DNA of 64,000 bases from Gemmatimonadota bacterium (GTDB taxonomy: Bacteria > Latescibacterota > UBA2968 > UBA8231), in contig JABJJN010000011.1 in assembly GCA_018660835.1 (NCBI GenBank), positions 62,001 to 126,000 of the forward strand. Direction: 5' to 3'. Each line of letters starts with the position of its first letter. Within the stretch, counting starts at the first letter, position 1. Both the position numbers and the translations under genes were made by a program. The notes under the pieces were generated by a model. It ran no database searches. It was not told where the DNA came from and worked only from the letters and a program-made list of their open reading frames with translations. Positions 45,181 to 55,700 of this stretch are shown piece by piece.

Positions 45181-47022
45181 GTGAACGGACGCATCCACAG
45201 GCTGTCTGAGAATATGATCCGCAAGATCGCAGCGGGGGAGGTGATCGAGCGACCGGCGAGTGTTGTGAAGGAACTCGTGGAGAATTCTCTGGACGCACAG
45301 TCCAAGCGGGTGCATGTGGAAATTGTCGATGGTGGACGCCAGGGGATTCGCGTCAGTGATGATGGGCACGGAATGGGTCCAGAGGATGTGGATGTCTGTG
45401 CCGAGCGCCACGCAACGAGCAAAATGCGATCACCGACTGATCTGTTTACCATCGATACCCTCGGATTTCGAGGTGAGGCGCTGGCCAGTATCGGTGCTGT
45501 GTCGCGTATGAGTCTCGATACAAGGCCTCCCGATGCCGAGCAAGGCACACAGCTGGTGGTTGAAGGAGGGATTCGCCGAGCCTTTGGTCCTATCGCCCGC
45601 GACCTGGGTACAACCATCGAAGTGCGGAATCTGTTCTTCAACACTCCAGCAAGGCGGAAATTTCTACGGCATGTGGAAACCGAAGCTCGTTATGTCACCC
45701 AAGGCATCGTCTCCCTCGCCGCAGCCCATCCAGACGTCGCTTTTCATCTAACCCACCAGGATCGATCGTCGATGCAGCTGTTACCCGGCGATCGGGGGCA
45801 GCGGGCGGCAGATCTGCTGAATGTGCAAGCAGACAACCTGCTTTGGGTGGACGGGGAAACGGGGGGTGTGCGAGTTCAGGGCCTCATCAGTCCGCCCTCA
45901 TTCTGCCGGCGAACGAGAAGTAAGCAGTTTGTCGTCGTGCGCCGCCGACCCGTTTCGTCTACGCCGGTTCAGCGAGGCGTCTACGCCGGCTTTGGTGGCC
46001 TGCTGCCACACAATCAGCATCCGATCTTTGTCCTGTGGATCGACCTGGATCCTCGACAACTCGATGTCAATGTTCACCCGACAAAGCGCGAGGTCCGCTT
46101 TGCCGATGATCGAATCGTACGCGAAGCGGTGGAGACCGCCGTCAGAGACATCCTGCAGATGCCCGAAACGGCAACATACAGCGCCCAAACGCCCTCGGCG
46201 ACAGACTGGCGCTCTGGAAGCTCTGCAGCGCAGAAAGATGTTGCTGGGGCGCAAAGCAAGCCCCCTAATGGGGATTCGATGACCACTGACGAGCCCCAAC
46301 AGGTTGCGGATCGACCATGGGAGCCGTCTGCAACCCCGCCCGTCGCCTTTGACGGCCCCGAGGACCTGCAGATCAGCCTGGATCTGGTCGCAGGCGGGGA
46401 ACTCAGGGCGGAACCTCTCTCGCCAGCAGATGGCGAAAGAGCGCTTGCTCAAGCTCGTCAGAGCGAAAAGTGGTGGCAATTTCACGACAAATACATCCTT
46501 CTCCTGGTCGAAGACGGACTCCTCGTCATTGACCAGCACGCGGCTCATGAACGTGTCCGCTTTGAGGAGGTTCTCGACGTCCTGGGACAAGAGCCCGTCA
46601 GCTCTCAGAGCCTTCTCATGCCTTTGACCGTTGAAGTAAATCCTGTCGAGTTGGCCGTTTATCGTCAGGCGAGTGACCAATTTGAACGCCTCGGCTTCGA
46701 TGTTCGGGAATTTGGTCCATCCACTTTGCTCGTGGAAGGATTGCCTCCAGAGCTTCGTAGTTGGTCCAATGGTGATCTGTTCTACGAGCTTCTCAGCACA
46801 CTCATCGACGAACTCGAACTGCGCTCCGAGGCCCGGGAAGCCCTTGCGGCTACGATGGCTTGCCATTCATCGATCCGTGCGGGCCGTCGCTTAGTCGGTG
46901 CGGAAATCGGGTCACTGATTCAGCGTCTCCTGCGTGCCCGCGATCCATTTGCCTGCCCGCACGGACGACCGATCATCATCCGCCTGCCACTGACGGAATT
47001 TGACCGGCTCTTTGGCCGCTGA
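45181..47022 (+). CDS. mutL: DNA mismatch repair protein MutL, endonuclease type
   Basis: MutL couples mismatch recognition by MutS to strand incision. The 613-residue protein has the GHKL ATPase motifs ENSLDA (34-39), DDGHGM and GFRGEALASI, a variable linker (about 330-430) and a C-terminal domain. The latter has DQHAAHERVRFE at 451-462, which matches the endonuclease motif DQHA-x2-E-x4-E. ACHSSIRAG and CPHGRP complete the metal site. GTG at 45181 starts the conserved N-terminus; a longer frame to 44902 overlaps the previous gene. An endonuclease MutL implies no MutH-type strand discrimination. Confidence 0.95.
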   Translation: MNGRIHRLSENMIRKIAAGEVIERPASVVKELVENSLDAQSKRVHVEIVDGGRQGIRVSDDGHGMGPEDVDVCAERHATSKMRSPTDLFTIDTLGFRGEALASIGAVSRMSLDTRPPDAEQGTQLVVEGGIRRAFGPIARDLGTTIEVRNLFFNTPARRKFLRHVETEARYVTQGIVSLAAAHPDVAFHLTHQDRSSMQLLPGDRGQRAADLLNVQADNLLWVDGETGGVRVQGLISPPSFCRRTRSKQFVVVRRRPVSSTPVQRGVYAGFGGLLPHNQHPIFVLWIDLDPRQLDVNVHPTKREVRFADDRIVREAVETAVRDILQMPETATYSAQTPSATDWRSGSSAAQKDVAGAQSKPPNGDSMTTDEPQQVADRPWEPSATPPVAFDGPEDLQISLDLVAGGELRAEPLSPADGERALAQARQSEKWWQFHDKYILLLVEDGLLVIDQHAAHERVRFEEVLDVLGQEPVSSQSLLMPLTVEVNPVELAVYRQASDQFERLGFDVREFGPSTLLVEGLPPELRSWSNGDLFYELLSTLIDELELRSEAREALAATMACHSSIRAGRRLVGAEIGSLIQRLLRARDPFACPHGRPIIIRLPLTEFDRLFGR

Positions 47023-47099
47023 TTAACCGCTGAGGTTATCTCCAACTGATCGCCATCGAACAAGGTGCAGCGGATGCCAATAAACACCGATCGCATTTG

Positions 47100-47193
47100 T
47101 TTTGTAAACTAACTTGAATATCCAGGCAGGCATCATTACTCATCGCACGAGTTTCGTAAACTAACCCGACTCAACCTCCAAGTTCCTGAAACT
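47100..47193 (+). repeat. Three direct repeats resembling recombinase half-sites
   Basis: TTTTGTAAACT (47100-47110), TTTCGTAAACT (47152-47162) and TTCCTGAAACT (47183-47193), each followed by AAC. They start 52 and 31 bases apart, close to five and three helical turns. The first two match the XerD-like arm of the downstream site (TTATGTAAAGT) at 9 and 8 of 11 positions, and the third at 6 of 11. Confidence 0.6.
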
Positions 47194-47289
47194 AACGGGA
47201 AGCGATAGAAACCCGCTCTCACGATGGAGAAGACAAGTTTCAATGGCCAGGAGGCGATGATGGTGGATAGTAGATTATTACCACATGAT

Positions 47290-47317
47290 ACTATCGATAA
47301 TACCTGTTATGGATAGT
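47290..47317 (+). other. dif-like site A (11-6-11 inverted repeat)
   Basis: Left arm ACTATCGATAA (47290-47300), centre TACCTG, right arm TTATGGATAGT (47307-47317). The arms are inverted repeats at 10 of 11 positions. The size and the inner ATAA and TTATG ends are those of a Xer recombination core. The recombinase gene starts about 110 bases downstream. Confidence 0.55.
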
Positions 47318-47428
47318 TAAGTATAGAAATAGGATCCGTCTCTATATTGTTGTCCTCTAATTGTTTAAAGCGTAATGAGTGGATTCTCACAGATCACGCT
47401 ATAGTAGCGTTAACTCCTGGATGTTCTT

Positions 47429-48442
47429 ATGTCATTCTTTGCTGACAATCCAAGAGGTCACCCCTATATTCGTGTCATGGCTTCCTCTTCTGAACATCTG
47501 ACAGTCTTCCGCCCCGGCCGCAACCTGGCGCAGACCATCCACGAGGACCCGCTTGCTCAATTCCTTTCGGGGCAACTCACAGAGCGGACAAAGAAGGCGT
47601 ACTATGCGGATCTGTGTGAGTTCTTCAATGGTGACCGGATCGGCCCCGATGACGTACGAGCCGTCAGCTTTGCCGACATCATCGACTACCGAAACACCTT
47701 GGCGTCGATGGGACGAAAACGAACAACTATCAATCGAAAGCTCTCGTCCCTGAAAGCATTCTTCAAGATGATGGTCGCCGCTGGCCTTATCGACAAGAAT
47801 CCAGCCGATTCTTCCCTGGTAAAGGGCTATCGAGTTGACGACACGCTGAGCGGTAAGGCACTACGGAAGAGTGATTTACAGAAGATCCTCGATACAGCGG
47901 CGGCAGAGCCTGACGATTTACGCAGCTCACGTGACTTGGCGATTCTCCACCTGCTTACCTTCGCCGGCCTTCGGCGCTCTGAACTTGCTGGCATGAAATG
48001 GGCGGATCTCACCCAGGAAGGCGTTTTCCACATCCTCCAGCTTCCAGAGACAAAGTCTGGCGTTGCGCAAGATGTGAAACTGCAACCGATTGTCCTGCAA
48101 TACCTTCAAGCATATAGAGAAACGCTTGAACGTTATGGTTACCCGTTGACCGGAATCGTCTTTGTCTCTTTGTCGCGCAACGATTCCCATGGTCAGCCGA
48201 TCACGCCACAATCGATCAATCTGATTGCCAAACGCTATGCACGCCTCGCTGGTATCACACGTTCCGTGACAGCACACATGTTTCGCCACACGTGCTGCAC
48301 GCTCTCCATTGAGGGCGGCGCCAAACCGCAGCAGGTCCAGGCCCATCTGCGACACAAGGATCTAAAAACCACGATGCTCTACTACGAGAACCGTGAACGA
48401 CTAACCGACAACGCCTCTGACTATATCCATATCAAGGGCTGA
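47429..48442 (+). CDS. Xer-type tyrosine recombinase
   Basis: This is a 337-residue tyrosine recombinase with an N-terminal SAM-like core-binding domain (TERTKKAYYADL and following, about 50-130) and a catalytic domain. The catalytic residues are Arg182 (FAGLRRSEL), Lys209 (ETKSG), His283 and Arg286 (HMFRHT), His309 (HLRHKD) and Tyr318 (TTMLYYE), so it is complete. Length fits XerC/XerD or a small integrase. ATG at 47429 or 47477 could be the start. It is the only gene between mutL and leuS and is flanked by dif-like sites. It could be a lone chromosome-dimer resolvase (as XerS or XerH are) or a mobile integrase. Confidence 0.9.
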   Translation: MSFFADNPRGHPYIRVMASSSEHLTVFRPGRNLAQTIHEDPLAQFLSGQLTERTKKAYYADLCEFFNGDRIGPDDVRAVSFADIIDYRNTLASMGRKRTTINRKLSSLKAFFKMMVAAGLIDKNPADSSLVKGYRVDDTLSGKALRKSDLQKILDTAAAEPDDLRSSRDLAILHLLTFAGLRRSELAGMKWADLTQEGVFHILQLPETKSGVAQDVKLQPIVLQYLQAYRETLERYGYPLTGIVFVSLSRNDSHGQPITPQSINLIAKRYARLAGITRSVTAHMFRHTCCTLSIEGGAKPQQVQAHLRHKDLKTTMLYYENRERLTDNASDYIHIKG

Positions 48443-48476
48443 AACGAGCGCCATTGAATCACTGATATAAGTCACA

Positions 48477-48487
48477 TGTTTACATAA
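48477..48487 (+). other. dif-like half-site downstream of the recombinase
   Basis: TGTTTACATAA matches the left arm of site B at 9 of 11 positions and lies 51 bases before it. The spacing from it to site B repeats that of the first two upstream repeats (52). No matching right arm is seen at the proper distance. Confidence 0.4.
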
Positions 48488-48527
48488 ACCTTGCGACGCG
48501 CCCTACAGACATGCACCATTTTTCTGT

Positions 48528-48555
48528 ACTTTACATAATGCACGCAATGCGCTGA
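48528..48555 (+). other. dif-like site B
   Basis: Left arm ACTTTACATAA, centre TGCACG, right arm CAATGCGCTGA. Read on the minus strand, the arms are TCAGCGCATTG and TTATGTAAAGT. The latter matches the E. coli dif XerD arm (TTATGTTAAAT, from memory) at 9 of 11, and the former matches the XerC arm (GGTGCGCATAA) at 6 of 11. The left arm also matches the site A arms at 8-9 of 11. Confidence 0.5.
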
Positions 48556-48604
48556 CAACACGTGGGATTCCCGATTTCGTTAGCACCCAACAAGCCGGTG
48601 CCTC

Positions 48605-51600
48605 TCAGGCTACGATATTGACGATTTTTCCGGGGACAATGATAAAACGCTTGATCTCGCCTGATTCGGGCAGAAATCTGCTCACATTCTCCAGAGCGAG
48701 GACACGCTCGCGCAAGTCTGCCTCGGAGATCTCGGCGGGAACCTCAATGCTGGCGCGTACCTTCCCGTTCACTTGCACTGGCAGGGTCATCGTCTCCTCG
48801 GCGACCATCGTTGAATCTGATACGGGCCACTGCTGAGAGCTAAGATCTCCATCGCCAAAACCACATCGAGTCCATAATTCCTCGGCTGTGTGTGGAGCCA
48901 GAGGACTCAGCAACAGGACGAGATTACGCGCCACATCTCGTGGGATCCGCTTGTGTTTCACAAGCGAATTGTTCAGCTCAATGAGCCCCGCTATGGCTGT
49001 GTTGAACCGCAGGCCTTCGATGTCATCCGTCACACGAATGATCGTCTGATGAAGGGACTTGCCCATGGCGGGCGACACGTCTCCGCCAATCAGGATCTCG
49101 CCTTCCTCGCTGACAAAGTTCCTCCATACACGTTGCAGAAAACGCTGCATGCCACGGATTCCCTCCATACTCCAGGGCGCGCTCTGCTCAAGTGGTCCCA
49201 TGTACATCTCATAGAGACGCAGCGTATCCACGCCATACTCATCCCCCACCTCTTCGGGGGGCAATCCATTCTTGTAGCGCTTCCCCATTTTGCCGCGGAA
49301 GCGCTTCAACTCCTCTTTCGTGTCCGCATGTACGGCCTGATCGCCTTCGAAGATGACTTTGCGGATATCAACGTAACTGCCACGGGCATCCGTGAAAGCG
49401 TCGGCCGTGATCATGCCTTGATTGAAGAGTTTCTTGAATGGCTCCGGCGAGGATACATCGCCAATATCAAACAATACCTTGTGCCAGAAACGAGCGTACA
49501 GCAGGTGCAGAACGGCGTGCTCGGCGCCACCGATGTATAGATCTACAGGCATGAAAAAGCGCTCGGCTTCTGCATCGCAGAAGGCTGTTTCATTGTGCGG
49601 ATCGATGTAGCGCAGATAATACCAACAGGAACCCGCCCACTGCGGCATGACATTCAATTCACGACGACACTCTGACCCGTCTACATCGACCAGACTCCAC
49701 TCTTGGTCTGCACGACTCAAGGGTGGGGACACGGGTGTATTGGGATCCTCCGACGTGGTTGGGCGAAAATCGGACATCTCGGGAAGGGTCACGGGCAGGT
49801 CCGTCGCCACGGCGTAGCCATCGGGATGCTGGGCCAGGGGGAAGGGTTCACCCCAATAGCGCTGCCGTGAGAAGATCCAATCGCGCAGTCGATAGCTGAC
49901 GGCAGCGCGTCCCACGCCGGCTGATTCGAGAGCGGTGATGATTTTCTTTTTTGCTTCAGGTGTCGGAAGCCCTGTGATCGCGAAAGGTGAATCGGTCTGA
50001 GATGCTGGAGAATTAATGGCGACCCCATCGCCCGTATAACAAGCTTCCTCGACGACCTCAGGTGCCTGAACAACCTCCACGATCTGTAGTCCGTATTTGG
50101 TCGCGAAGGCGTGGTCTCGGTCGTCGTGGGCAGGAACAGCCATAATCGCCCCCGTACCATATTCCATGCTGACATAATCGGCGACGAAAACTGGTATGCG
50201 ATCCCCATTGACGGGATTGCTTGCCCATATACCACTAAATACACCGGTCTTGTCCTGCTCTACGACAGATCGATCGGTCGCCTTCTCGGCACGTGCCTCT
50301 TCGGCCTGTCGAACGTAGGTGGCGACGGCGGCGCGGATTCCCAAGGTAGAATCATCACCTTTCCAGCGTGCGTCGGTACCTTCGGGCCAGTGCTCGGGGA
50401 CGGCGTACGACGCATCATCAGCGCTCACCAGCGGATGCTGCGGCGCGACGACCATGAATGTGGCTCCGAAGAGCGTATCGGGGCGAGTCGTAAACACCAG
50501 CAGATCGGATGCAGTCGCTTGCCCATTGGCATCGAGTACACCGAACCGGACTTCGCCACCTTCGCTTCGCCCGATCCAGTTGCGTTGCATCATCTTGGTC
50601 GCTTCGGGCCAATCGAGCCGGTATGTTTCGCCGCGACCATCCGGCAGGACCTCGTCATCGAGATCTCCGAGCAGGCGTTCAGCATACGCCGTAATGCGCA
50701 GCATCCATTGCTTGAGTGGACGCTGGTAAACGGCAAAATCGCCACGCTCACTTTTGCCGTCGGCGGTCACTTCCTCATTGGCCAACACGGTGCCCAACCC
50801 GGGACACCAGTTGACGGTAACCTCCTGCTGATACGCGAGTCGGTAGTTGTTGACTACATGCTGCCGTTCCGGCTCTGTCAGTGCCTGCCACGAGCTGTGA
50901 TCTGTCTTGCTGCTGAGGTCTTCGAGAACGCGCAGATCCATCGTACTCAGCTCTCGAGCCCCGGCATCGAACTCCGCTACAAGCTCATCGATCGAGCGAG
51001 CGCGACCCTTTACATTGCGGCCTGCCTCATCCGACCAGACATGGTCATGATCGAACCAATGGCCGAACAAACGCAGGAAGATCCATTGGGTCCACTCATA
51101 GTAGTCGGGTCTCGATGTGGCGATCTCCCGATCCCAGTCGTAAGACATTCCCAGAAACTGTAACTGATCACGATAGCGATCGATGCTCTTTTCTGTTGCC
51201 ACAGAGGGATGCACATTGTGTTCGACGGCATACTGTTCGGCTGGCAGACCAAAGCTGTCGAAACCCATAGGATGCAGAACATTGAATCCCTGCATTCGCT
51301 TGTATCGACTATAGATATCGCTGGCGATGTACCCCTTCGGATGGCCAATATGCAGTCCGTCCCCACTGGGATAGGGAAACATGTCGAGGATATAACACTT
51401 CGGCTGCTGTGGATCGAAACCGACCTCCCCCGGCGTGGGTGTCCGGTAGGTCTTGTCAGCCAGCCAACGCTCGCGCCAGTGTCGCTCGATACGTCGATAG
51501 TCGTAGTAACCGGGCTTCTCACTGCGCGGAGCCGCCTTCTCAGATCCCTCGGAGTGCGGCGTATCGCCGTGCGTTGACTGCGGATCAGCGTCTGATGTTG

Positions 51601-51610
51601 ATGATGTCAT
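48605..51610 (-). CDS. leuS: Leucyl-tRNA synthetase
   Basis: This is a class Ia synthetase of 1001 residues, longer than the usual 860 or so. The excess lies in an N-terminal extension and insertions around residues 190-260. HIGH is at 87-90 (DGLHIGH). KMSKS reads KMGKR near residue 774 ([12 protein letters not shown]); KMGKS occurs in other LeuRS lineages, but the final Arg is unusual. The editing domain ([16 protein letters not shown]) is present. The ATG overlaps the asnS stop, so the two tRNA synthetase genes are coupled. Confidence 0.95.
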   Translation of the reverse strand: MTSSTSDADPQSTHGDTPHSEGSEKAAPRSEKPGYYDYRRIERHWRERWLADKTYRTPTPGEVGFDPQQPKCYILDMFPYPSGDGLHIGHPKGYIASDIYSRYKRMQGFNVLHPMGFDSFGLPAEQYAVEHNVHPSVATEKSIDRYRDQLQFLGMSYDWDREIATSRPDYYEWTQWIFLRLFGHWFDHDHVWSDEAGRNVKGRARSIDELVAEFDAGARELSTMDLRVLEDLSSKTDHSSWQALTEPERQHVVNNYRLAYQQEVTVNWCPGLGTVLANEEVTADGKSERGDFAVYQRPLKQWMLRITAYAERLLGDLDDEVLPDGRGETYRLDWPEATKMMQRNWIGRSEGGEVRFGVLDANGQATASDLLVFTTRPDTLFGATFMVVAPQHPLVSADDASYAVPEHWPEGTDARWKGDDSTLGIRAAVATYVRQAEEARAEKATDRSVVEQDKTGVFSGIWASNPVNGDRIPVFVADYVSMEYGTGAIMAVPAHDDRDHAFATKYGLQIVEVVQAPEVVEEACYTGDGVAINSPASQTDSPFAITGLPTPEAKKKIITALESAGVGRAAVSYRLRDWIFSRQRYWGEPFPLAQHPDGYAVATDLPVTLPEMSDFRPTTSEDPNTPVSPPLSRADQEWSLVDVDGSECRRELNVMPQWAGSCWYYLRYIDPHNETAFCDAEAERFFMPVDLYIGGAEHAVLHLLYARFWHKVLFDIGDVSSPEPFKKLFNQGMITADAFTDARGSYVDIRKVIFEGDQAVHADTKEELKRFRGKMGKRYKNGLPPEEVGDEYGVDTLRLYEMYMGPLEQSAPWSMEGIRGMQRFLQRVWRNFVSEEGEILIGGDVSPAMGKSLHQTIIRVTDDIEGLRFNTAIAGLIELNNSLVKHKRIPRDVARNLVLLLSPLAPHTAEELWTRCGFGDGDLSSQQWPVSDSTMVAEETMTLPVQVNGKVRASIEVPAEISEADLRERVLALENVSRFLPESGEIKRFIIVPGKIVNIVA

Positions 51611-52932
51611 GGATACAGTCTCTGTAGTGTGCGCGGGAAAGGAATTGTTTCACGCACATGCTTCAAACCACATAACCAGGCTACGACACGCTCTATTCCC
51701 ATACCAAATCCTGCATGCGGCACGGTTCCGTAGCGTCGAAGATCCAAGTACCACTCAAAGGCTTCTTTCGGCAATCCATGTTCGGCAATCTTTCCTTCGA
51801 GAATATCCAACTGATCTTCTCGCTGCCCCCCACCGATAATCTCTCCGTAGCCCTCGGGGGCGAGCATATCGACGCACAGAGCCAGACGCGGGTCCTCAGG
51901 ATCACCCTTCATATAGAAGGCTTTCACCTCGGCAGGATATCGATGGACCAGCAGCGGCGCATCATACTTGGCCGACAGTAGAGTTTCGTCCTCGCCACCC
52001 AGGTCAGTTCCCCACTTGATGGAACTACCTTCCGCCTGCAGAATCTCAATGGCCTCATCGTAGCTCAAACGTGGGAAAGGCGCCTTGCCAGCGGCCTCCA
52101 GCGGTGCCGTATCGCGCTCTAACAGGCGCAATGACTCGCTGCAGCGCTCGAGCACACGACGCACGATGTATGCGACCATGTCTTCTGCCACTTCCATATC
52201 CCCTGCCAAGTCACAGTAGGCCATCTCTGGCTCGATCATCCAAAACTCGGTCAGGTGCCGTCGGGTCTTTGATTTTTCAGCGCGAAATGTTGGCCCCAGA
52301 CAATATGCCTTACCGAAGGCCATCGCTGCGGCCTCCATGTAGAGTTGGCCACTTTGAGTCAGATACGCTGTATCACCAAAGTAATCGGTCTCAAACAGCG
52401 TCGTCGTCCCCTCGCAGGCGGCGGGCGTGAGGATGGGTGCATCCACCAGCATGAAGCCACCCTCCGCCATGAATTCGCGGCAGGCGGAGAGCACCTCGTT
52501 ACGAACTTGCAGCACAGCATGAGGACGGGTCGAACGCAGCCAGAGATGGCGGTGCTCCATCAGGAAGGCAACACCGTGTTCCTTAGGAGAGATGGGATAC
52601 TCGCCAGAGGGTGCGCTGTGTAGCTCGACATCCCTTACACCGAGTTCGAAACCCAGAGGAGACCTGTCATCAGCCCGGACCTCTCCGCGCACGATGATCG
52701 CCGATTCCTGCGCCAGTTCACCACACAGTGCGAAGGTCTCTTCGGACACTTCGCCCTTGAACGCGACACACTGAATTACACCACTTCCATCCCGCAACTG
52801 CAGGAAATGCAGTTTGCCGCTGGAGCGCATGTTGTAGAGCCAACCGCGTAGTTCGACGAAGGCGCCCTCATGGGCCGCAATTTCGCCGACGCGTGTCGGG
52901 ATGGGGTCTTGCCCCAGTCCTTCATTACTCAC
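51607..52932 (-). CDS. asnS: Asparaginyl-tRNA synthetase
   Basis: This 441-residue class IIb enzyme charges tRNA-Asn. It has an N-terminal OB-fold anticodon-binding domain ([21 protein letters not shown]) and the class II motifs: [36 protein letters not shown] and [16 protein letters not shown]. The motif 2 form EPEMAYCDL favours asparaginyl over aspartyl synthetase. It suggests that Asn-tRNA is made directly and not by a transamidation route, although both can coexist. It lies after pnp and its terminator. Confidence 0.93.
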   Translation of the reverse strand: MSNEGLGQDPIPTRVGEIAAHEGAFVELRGWLYNMRSSGKLHFLQLRDGSGVIQCVAFKGEVSEETFALCGELAQESAIIVRGEVRADDRSPLGFELGVRDVELHSAPSGEYPISPKEHGVAFLMEHRHLWLRSTRPHAVLQVRNEVLSACREFMAEGGFMLVDAPILTPAACEGTTTLFETDYFGDTAYLTQSGQLYMEAAAMAFGKAYCLGPTFRAEKSKTRRHLTEFWMIEPEMAYCDLAGDMEVAEDMVAYIVRRVLERCSESLRLLERDTAPLEAAGKAPFPRLSYDEAIEILQAEGSSIKWGTDLGGEDETLLSAKYDAPLLVHRYPAEVKAFYMKGDPEDPRLALCVDMLAPEGYGEIIGGGQREDQLDILEGKIAEHGLPKEAFEWYLDLRRYGTVPHAGFGMGIERVVAWLCGLKHVRETIPFPRTLQRLYP

Positions 52933-53002
52933 TGATGATACCCTCCCGAATCATCATCCGTCACCTTGGGCTGCGAAGACTCTGTTGAACTCAAATGAAA
53001 AA

Positions 53003-53050
53003 GACTACCGGCCGAAGCGCGAACGACGTCGCGTCTCCGAACCGGTAGTC
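53003..53050 (-). terminator. Terminator of the pnp transcript
   Basis: GACTACCGG (53003-53011) pairs perfectly with CCGGTAGTC (53042-53050), with an inner CGCGA/TCGCG. Read on the minus strand, the stem is followed by TTTTTCATTT. It separates pnp from asnS-leuS. Confidence 0.85.
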
Positions 53051-53108
53051 TCTGATCCACACGGGCCTTACAGCCCTGCGTCACTGACTCATGCGGAAAC
53101 GCTCGATC

Positions 53109-55190
53109 TTAGCTCTCTGTCGCAGCAAGAAGTGCCTTGCGGCTAAGTCGAATCTTGCCAGAGTTGTCGATCTCGAGAACCTTAACGCGAACAGCTTCAC
53201 CCTCCGACAACACGTCTTCGACGTCTTTGACGTGTGTGTGATCGATCTCCGATATGTGCAGCAATCCCTCTTTGCCCGGAAGGATTTCGACAAAAGCACC
53301 AAATGGCATGATACGCTTCACCTTGCCGTCGTACTCTTTGCCGATCTCTGCATCTGATGTGATCGCTTCAATCATCGCCATAGCCTTGGCTGCGGCCTCG
53401 GCCTCAACAGCAGATACGGTGATCGTGCCGTCGTCATCGACGGCAACCTTCGCCCCCGTTGTCTCGATCTCGCGAATCATGCGGCCACCTGGGCCAATGA
53501 CTGCACCGATCTTGGATGGGTCGATCTTGATGAATTGAATTCGGGGTGCATGCTGCGAAAGCTCGCCACGTGATTCGGGAATGCAGTCCGTCATGACCTT
53601 GAGGATCTGCATACGTCCCTGGCGGGCACGCTGCAACGCCTCCTCGAGAATCTCCAGGCTAATTCCTTGAATCTTGTTCTCCATCTGCACAGCTGTAATC
53701 CCGGCCTCGGTTCCCGCAACTTTCAGGTCCATGTCACCGAGAAAATCCTCGGCACCCTGAATGTCCGAGAGGATCTCGTAGTTGTCGCCGTCGCTGATCA
53801 GACCAATGCCTGAAGCGGTCACCGGTGCCTTAATCGGCACACCGGCATCCATCAGCGCCATCGAACAACCACAAACCGTGGCCATCGAGGTTGAGCCATT
53901 GGAAGACTGGATATCGGAGACAAGACGGATCGTATAAGGAAAGGAATCAACCGTCGGAATCACTGGGGCAATCGCAACCTCTGCGAGATGCCCATGACCG
54001 ATATCGCGGCGACTCGGTCCCCGCGGGAAGGACACTTCGTTCGTGCTATAACTGGGAAAATTGTAGTCGAGATAGAATGACTTGAAGGCTTTGCCTCGCA
54101 GGTCATCGACCATCTTCTCGTCCATCTTGTTGCCCAGCGTTGCCACACACAGCGCCTGAGTTTCACCACGCTGGAAAAGCGCCGACCCATGTGAACGGGG
54201 AAGAATCTCAACCTCTGCGGACAAATCGCGTACCTGATCGAGTTTGCGCCCATCGATTCGACGCTTCTCCGTCAGAACCATCCGACGCATGTCGTTTTTG
54301 ATGAGGTTATACATCACCTCGCCAATGTCCTTGCCCGAATCGGGGAACTTCTCAGCCAGTGCCGCCTGAACGTCGGCCTCCACATCATCGAGTAACTGCG
54401 CCCGCTCACCCCGATCATCGGTGTGATTGGCCACCGTCACCCGTTCGGCGGCGAAGTCCTCCACCGCTGTCACCAGGGTCGGCTCGATCACCGGTGCCAC
54501 GTATTCCTGCTTGTCGCGGCCGGCGAGTTTACGCAGTTCATCCTGCAGATCCAGGATGCTCTGCATGTTCTCATGGGCGAATTCGAGTGCTTCCAACAGT
54601 GCCGCTTCAGAAATTTCATCCGCGTGGCCCTCAACGGAGCCGATGCTGTCCCGATCACCGGAGATGATCAAATCCATGTCGCTCTCTTCGAGCTGACTAT
54701 TGGTCGGGTTGACGACAAGATCCCCGTCGACTCGACCGACACGCACGGCGGCAATCGGACCGTCGAAGGGCATGTCGGAAAGAACCAGAGACGCTGACGA
54801 ACCAACCATACCTAGCACATCGGCATCGTTCTCGCCGTCTGAGGACAGGATCGAGATAAAGACCTGGACCTCGTGACGATATGCCTTGGGGAACATCGGG
54901 CGGATCATGTGATCGGTGAGACGTGCTGCAAGTGTCTCTTTTTCACCCATCCGCGTCTCGCGGCGGAAGAAATTCCCGGGGATGCGACCGGCAGCGTAGG
55001 CTTTCTCACGGTATTCGACCGTAAGTGGGAGGAAGTCTCGATCTCCCGCCCGCTTCGAGCGGCACGCGGTGACCAGGACGATTGTCTCTCCGTATGTGAT
55101 CCAGACCGCACCATTGGCCTGGCCGGCGATTTTGCCGGTCTGCATGGAGAGTGTTCTTCCTCCCCACTGAGTTTCGACTGTGTGAGTCAT
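53109..55190 (-). CDS. pnp: Polyribonucleotide nucleotidyltransferase (PNPase)
   Basis: PNPase degrades RNA 3' to 5' with phosphate and can add tails. The 693-residue protein has two RNase PH domains ([41 protein letters not shown]), an intervening helical domain, a KH domain ([15 protein letters not shown]) and a C-terminal S1 domain ([20 protein letters not shown]). The length is typical. It follows rpsO after 214 bases that contain a hairpin, as in many bacteria where rpsO-pnp is regulated by RNA processing. Confidence 0.97.
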   Translation of the reverse strand: MTHTVETQWGGRTLSMQTGKIAGQANGAVWITYGETIVLVTACRSKRAGDRDFLPLTVEYREKAYAAGRIPGNFFRRETRMGEKETLAARLTDHMIRPMFPKAYRHEVQVFISILSSDGENDADVLGMVGSSASLVLSDMPFDGPIAAVRVGRVDGDLVVNPTNSQLEESDMDLIISGDRDSIGSVEGHADEISEAALLEALEFAHENMQSILDLQDELRKLAGRDKQEYVAPVIEPTLVTAVEDFAAERVTVANHTDDRGERAQLLDDVEADVQAALAEKFPDSGKDIGEVMYNLIKNDMRRMVLTEKRRIDGRKLDQVRDLSAEVEILPRSHGSALFQRGETQALCVATLGNKMDEKMVDDLRGKAFKSFYLDYNFPSYSTNEVSFPRGPSRRDIGHGHLAEVAIAPVIPTVDSFPYTIRLVSDIQSSNGSTSMATVCGCSMALMDAGVPIKAPVTASGIGLISDGDNYEILSDIQGAEDFLGDMDLKVAGTEAGITAVQMENKIQGISLEILEEALQRARQGRMQILKVMTDCIPESRGELSQHAPRIQFIKIDPSKIGAVIGPGGRMIREIETTGAKVAVDDDGTITVSAVEAEAAAKAMAMIEAITSDAEIGKEYDGKVKRIMPFGAFVEILPGKEGLLHISEIDHTHVKDVEDVLSEGEAVRVKVLEIDNSGKIRLSRKALLAATES

Positions 55191-55292
55191 CTTTCTCCGT
55201 TGCGCCCTTCTGGCGCCTTCGTTGAGGTACTGCGATATGCGTGTACGTCGTTATATGCAGTGGCGCGATCGAACACACGCACACGCTCGGCA

Positions 55293-55311
55293 CGACGGCC
55301 TTTTGCCGTCG
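55293..55311 (-). other. Hairpin in the rpsO-pnp intergenic region
   Basis: CGACGGC (55293-55299) and GCCGTCG (55305-55311) form a perfect 7-bp stem with a 5-base loop. No T-run follows on the minus strand. In E. coli the pnp leader holds an RNase III-cleaved stem, so this may have an analogous role. Confidence 0.4.
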
Positions 55312-55404
55312 GCTCGACTGTACAAATAACACTCAGGCGCCAGACGACTCGCTTCTGAATGACCATCGAGTCGGCTAAGCCTGCATTGCAAACTGGGCAG
55401 CTGT

Positions 55405-55674
55405 CTAGCGGCGCAGCTGCAGATCTTTGATGAGCTCGGCGTACGCTTCCGGGGATTGCTTGTGAAGATAGTTCTGCAATCGACGTCTCTGGCCGATGAT
55501 CTTCAGCAATCCGCGACGGGTAGCGAAGTCCTTCTGATGCACCCGCAGATGCTCGGTGAGATTGCGGATACGCTCCGAGAGGATGGCGATCTGAACGGCA
55601 GCCGACCCTGTGTCAGCTTCTCCGTCGCCATATTTTACGACCAGTTCTTTCGTACGCTCAGTGGTGATCGACAA
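55405..55674 (-). CDS. rpsO: 30S ribosomal protein S15
   Basis: This 89-residue S15 is full length, with GDGEADTGSAAVQIAILSER, HQKDFATRRGLLKIIGQRR and the RNA-binding RRLQNYLHK. S15 binds the 16S rRNA central domain and often represses its own mRNA. It lies between the truB/ribF fusion and pnp, its usual place in the nusA-infB cluster. Confidence 0.97.
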   Translation of the reverse strand: MSITTERTKELVVKYGDGEADTGSAAVQIAILSERIRNLTEHLRVHQKDFATRRGLLKIIGQRRRLQNYLHKQSPEAYAELIKDLQLRR

Positions 55675-55700
55675 CTTGCTTTCTCCTGTCCTTCTTCTCG

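Larger units (their letters stand above)
47023..47428. other. 406-base AT-rich noncoding region before the recombinase gene
   Basis: This stretch has no open frame that looks real and is clearly more AT-rich than its surroundings, above all in its last 200 bases. It holds three arm-like repeats and a 28-base inverted repeat, listed separately, plus presumably the recombinase promoter. A weak stem TAACC/GGTTA lies just after the mutL stop. Confidence 0.75.
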
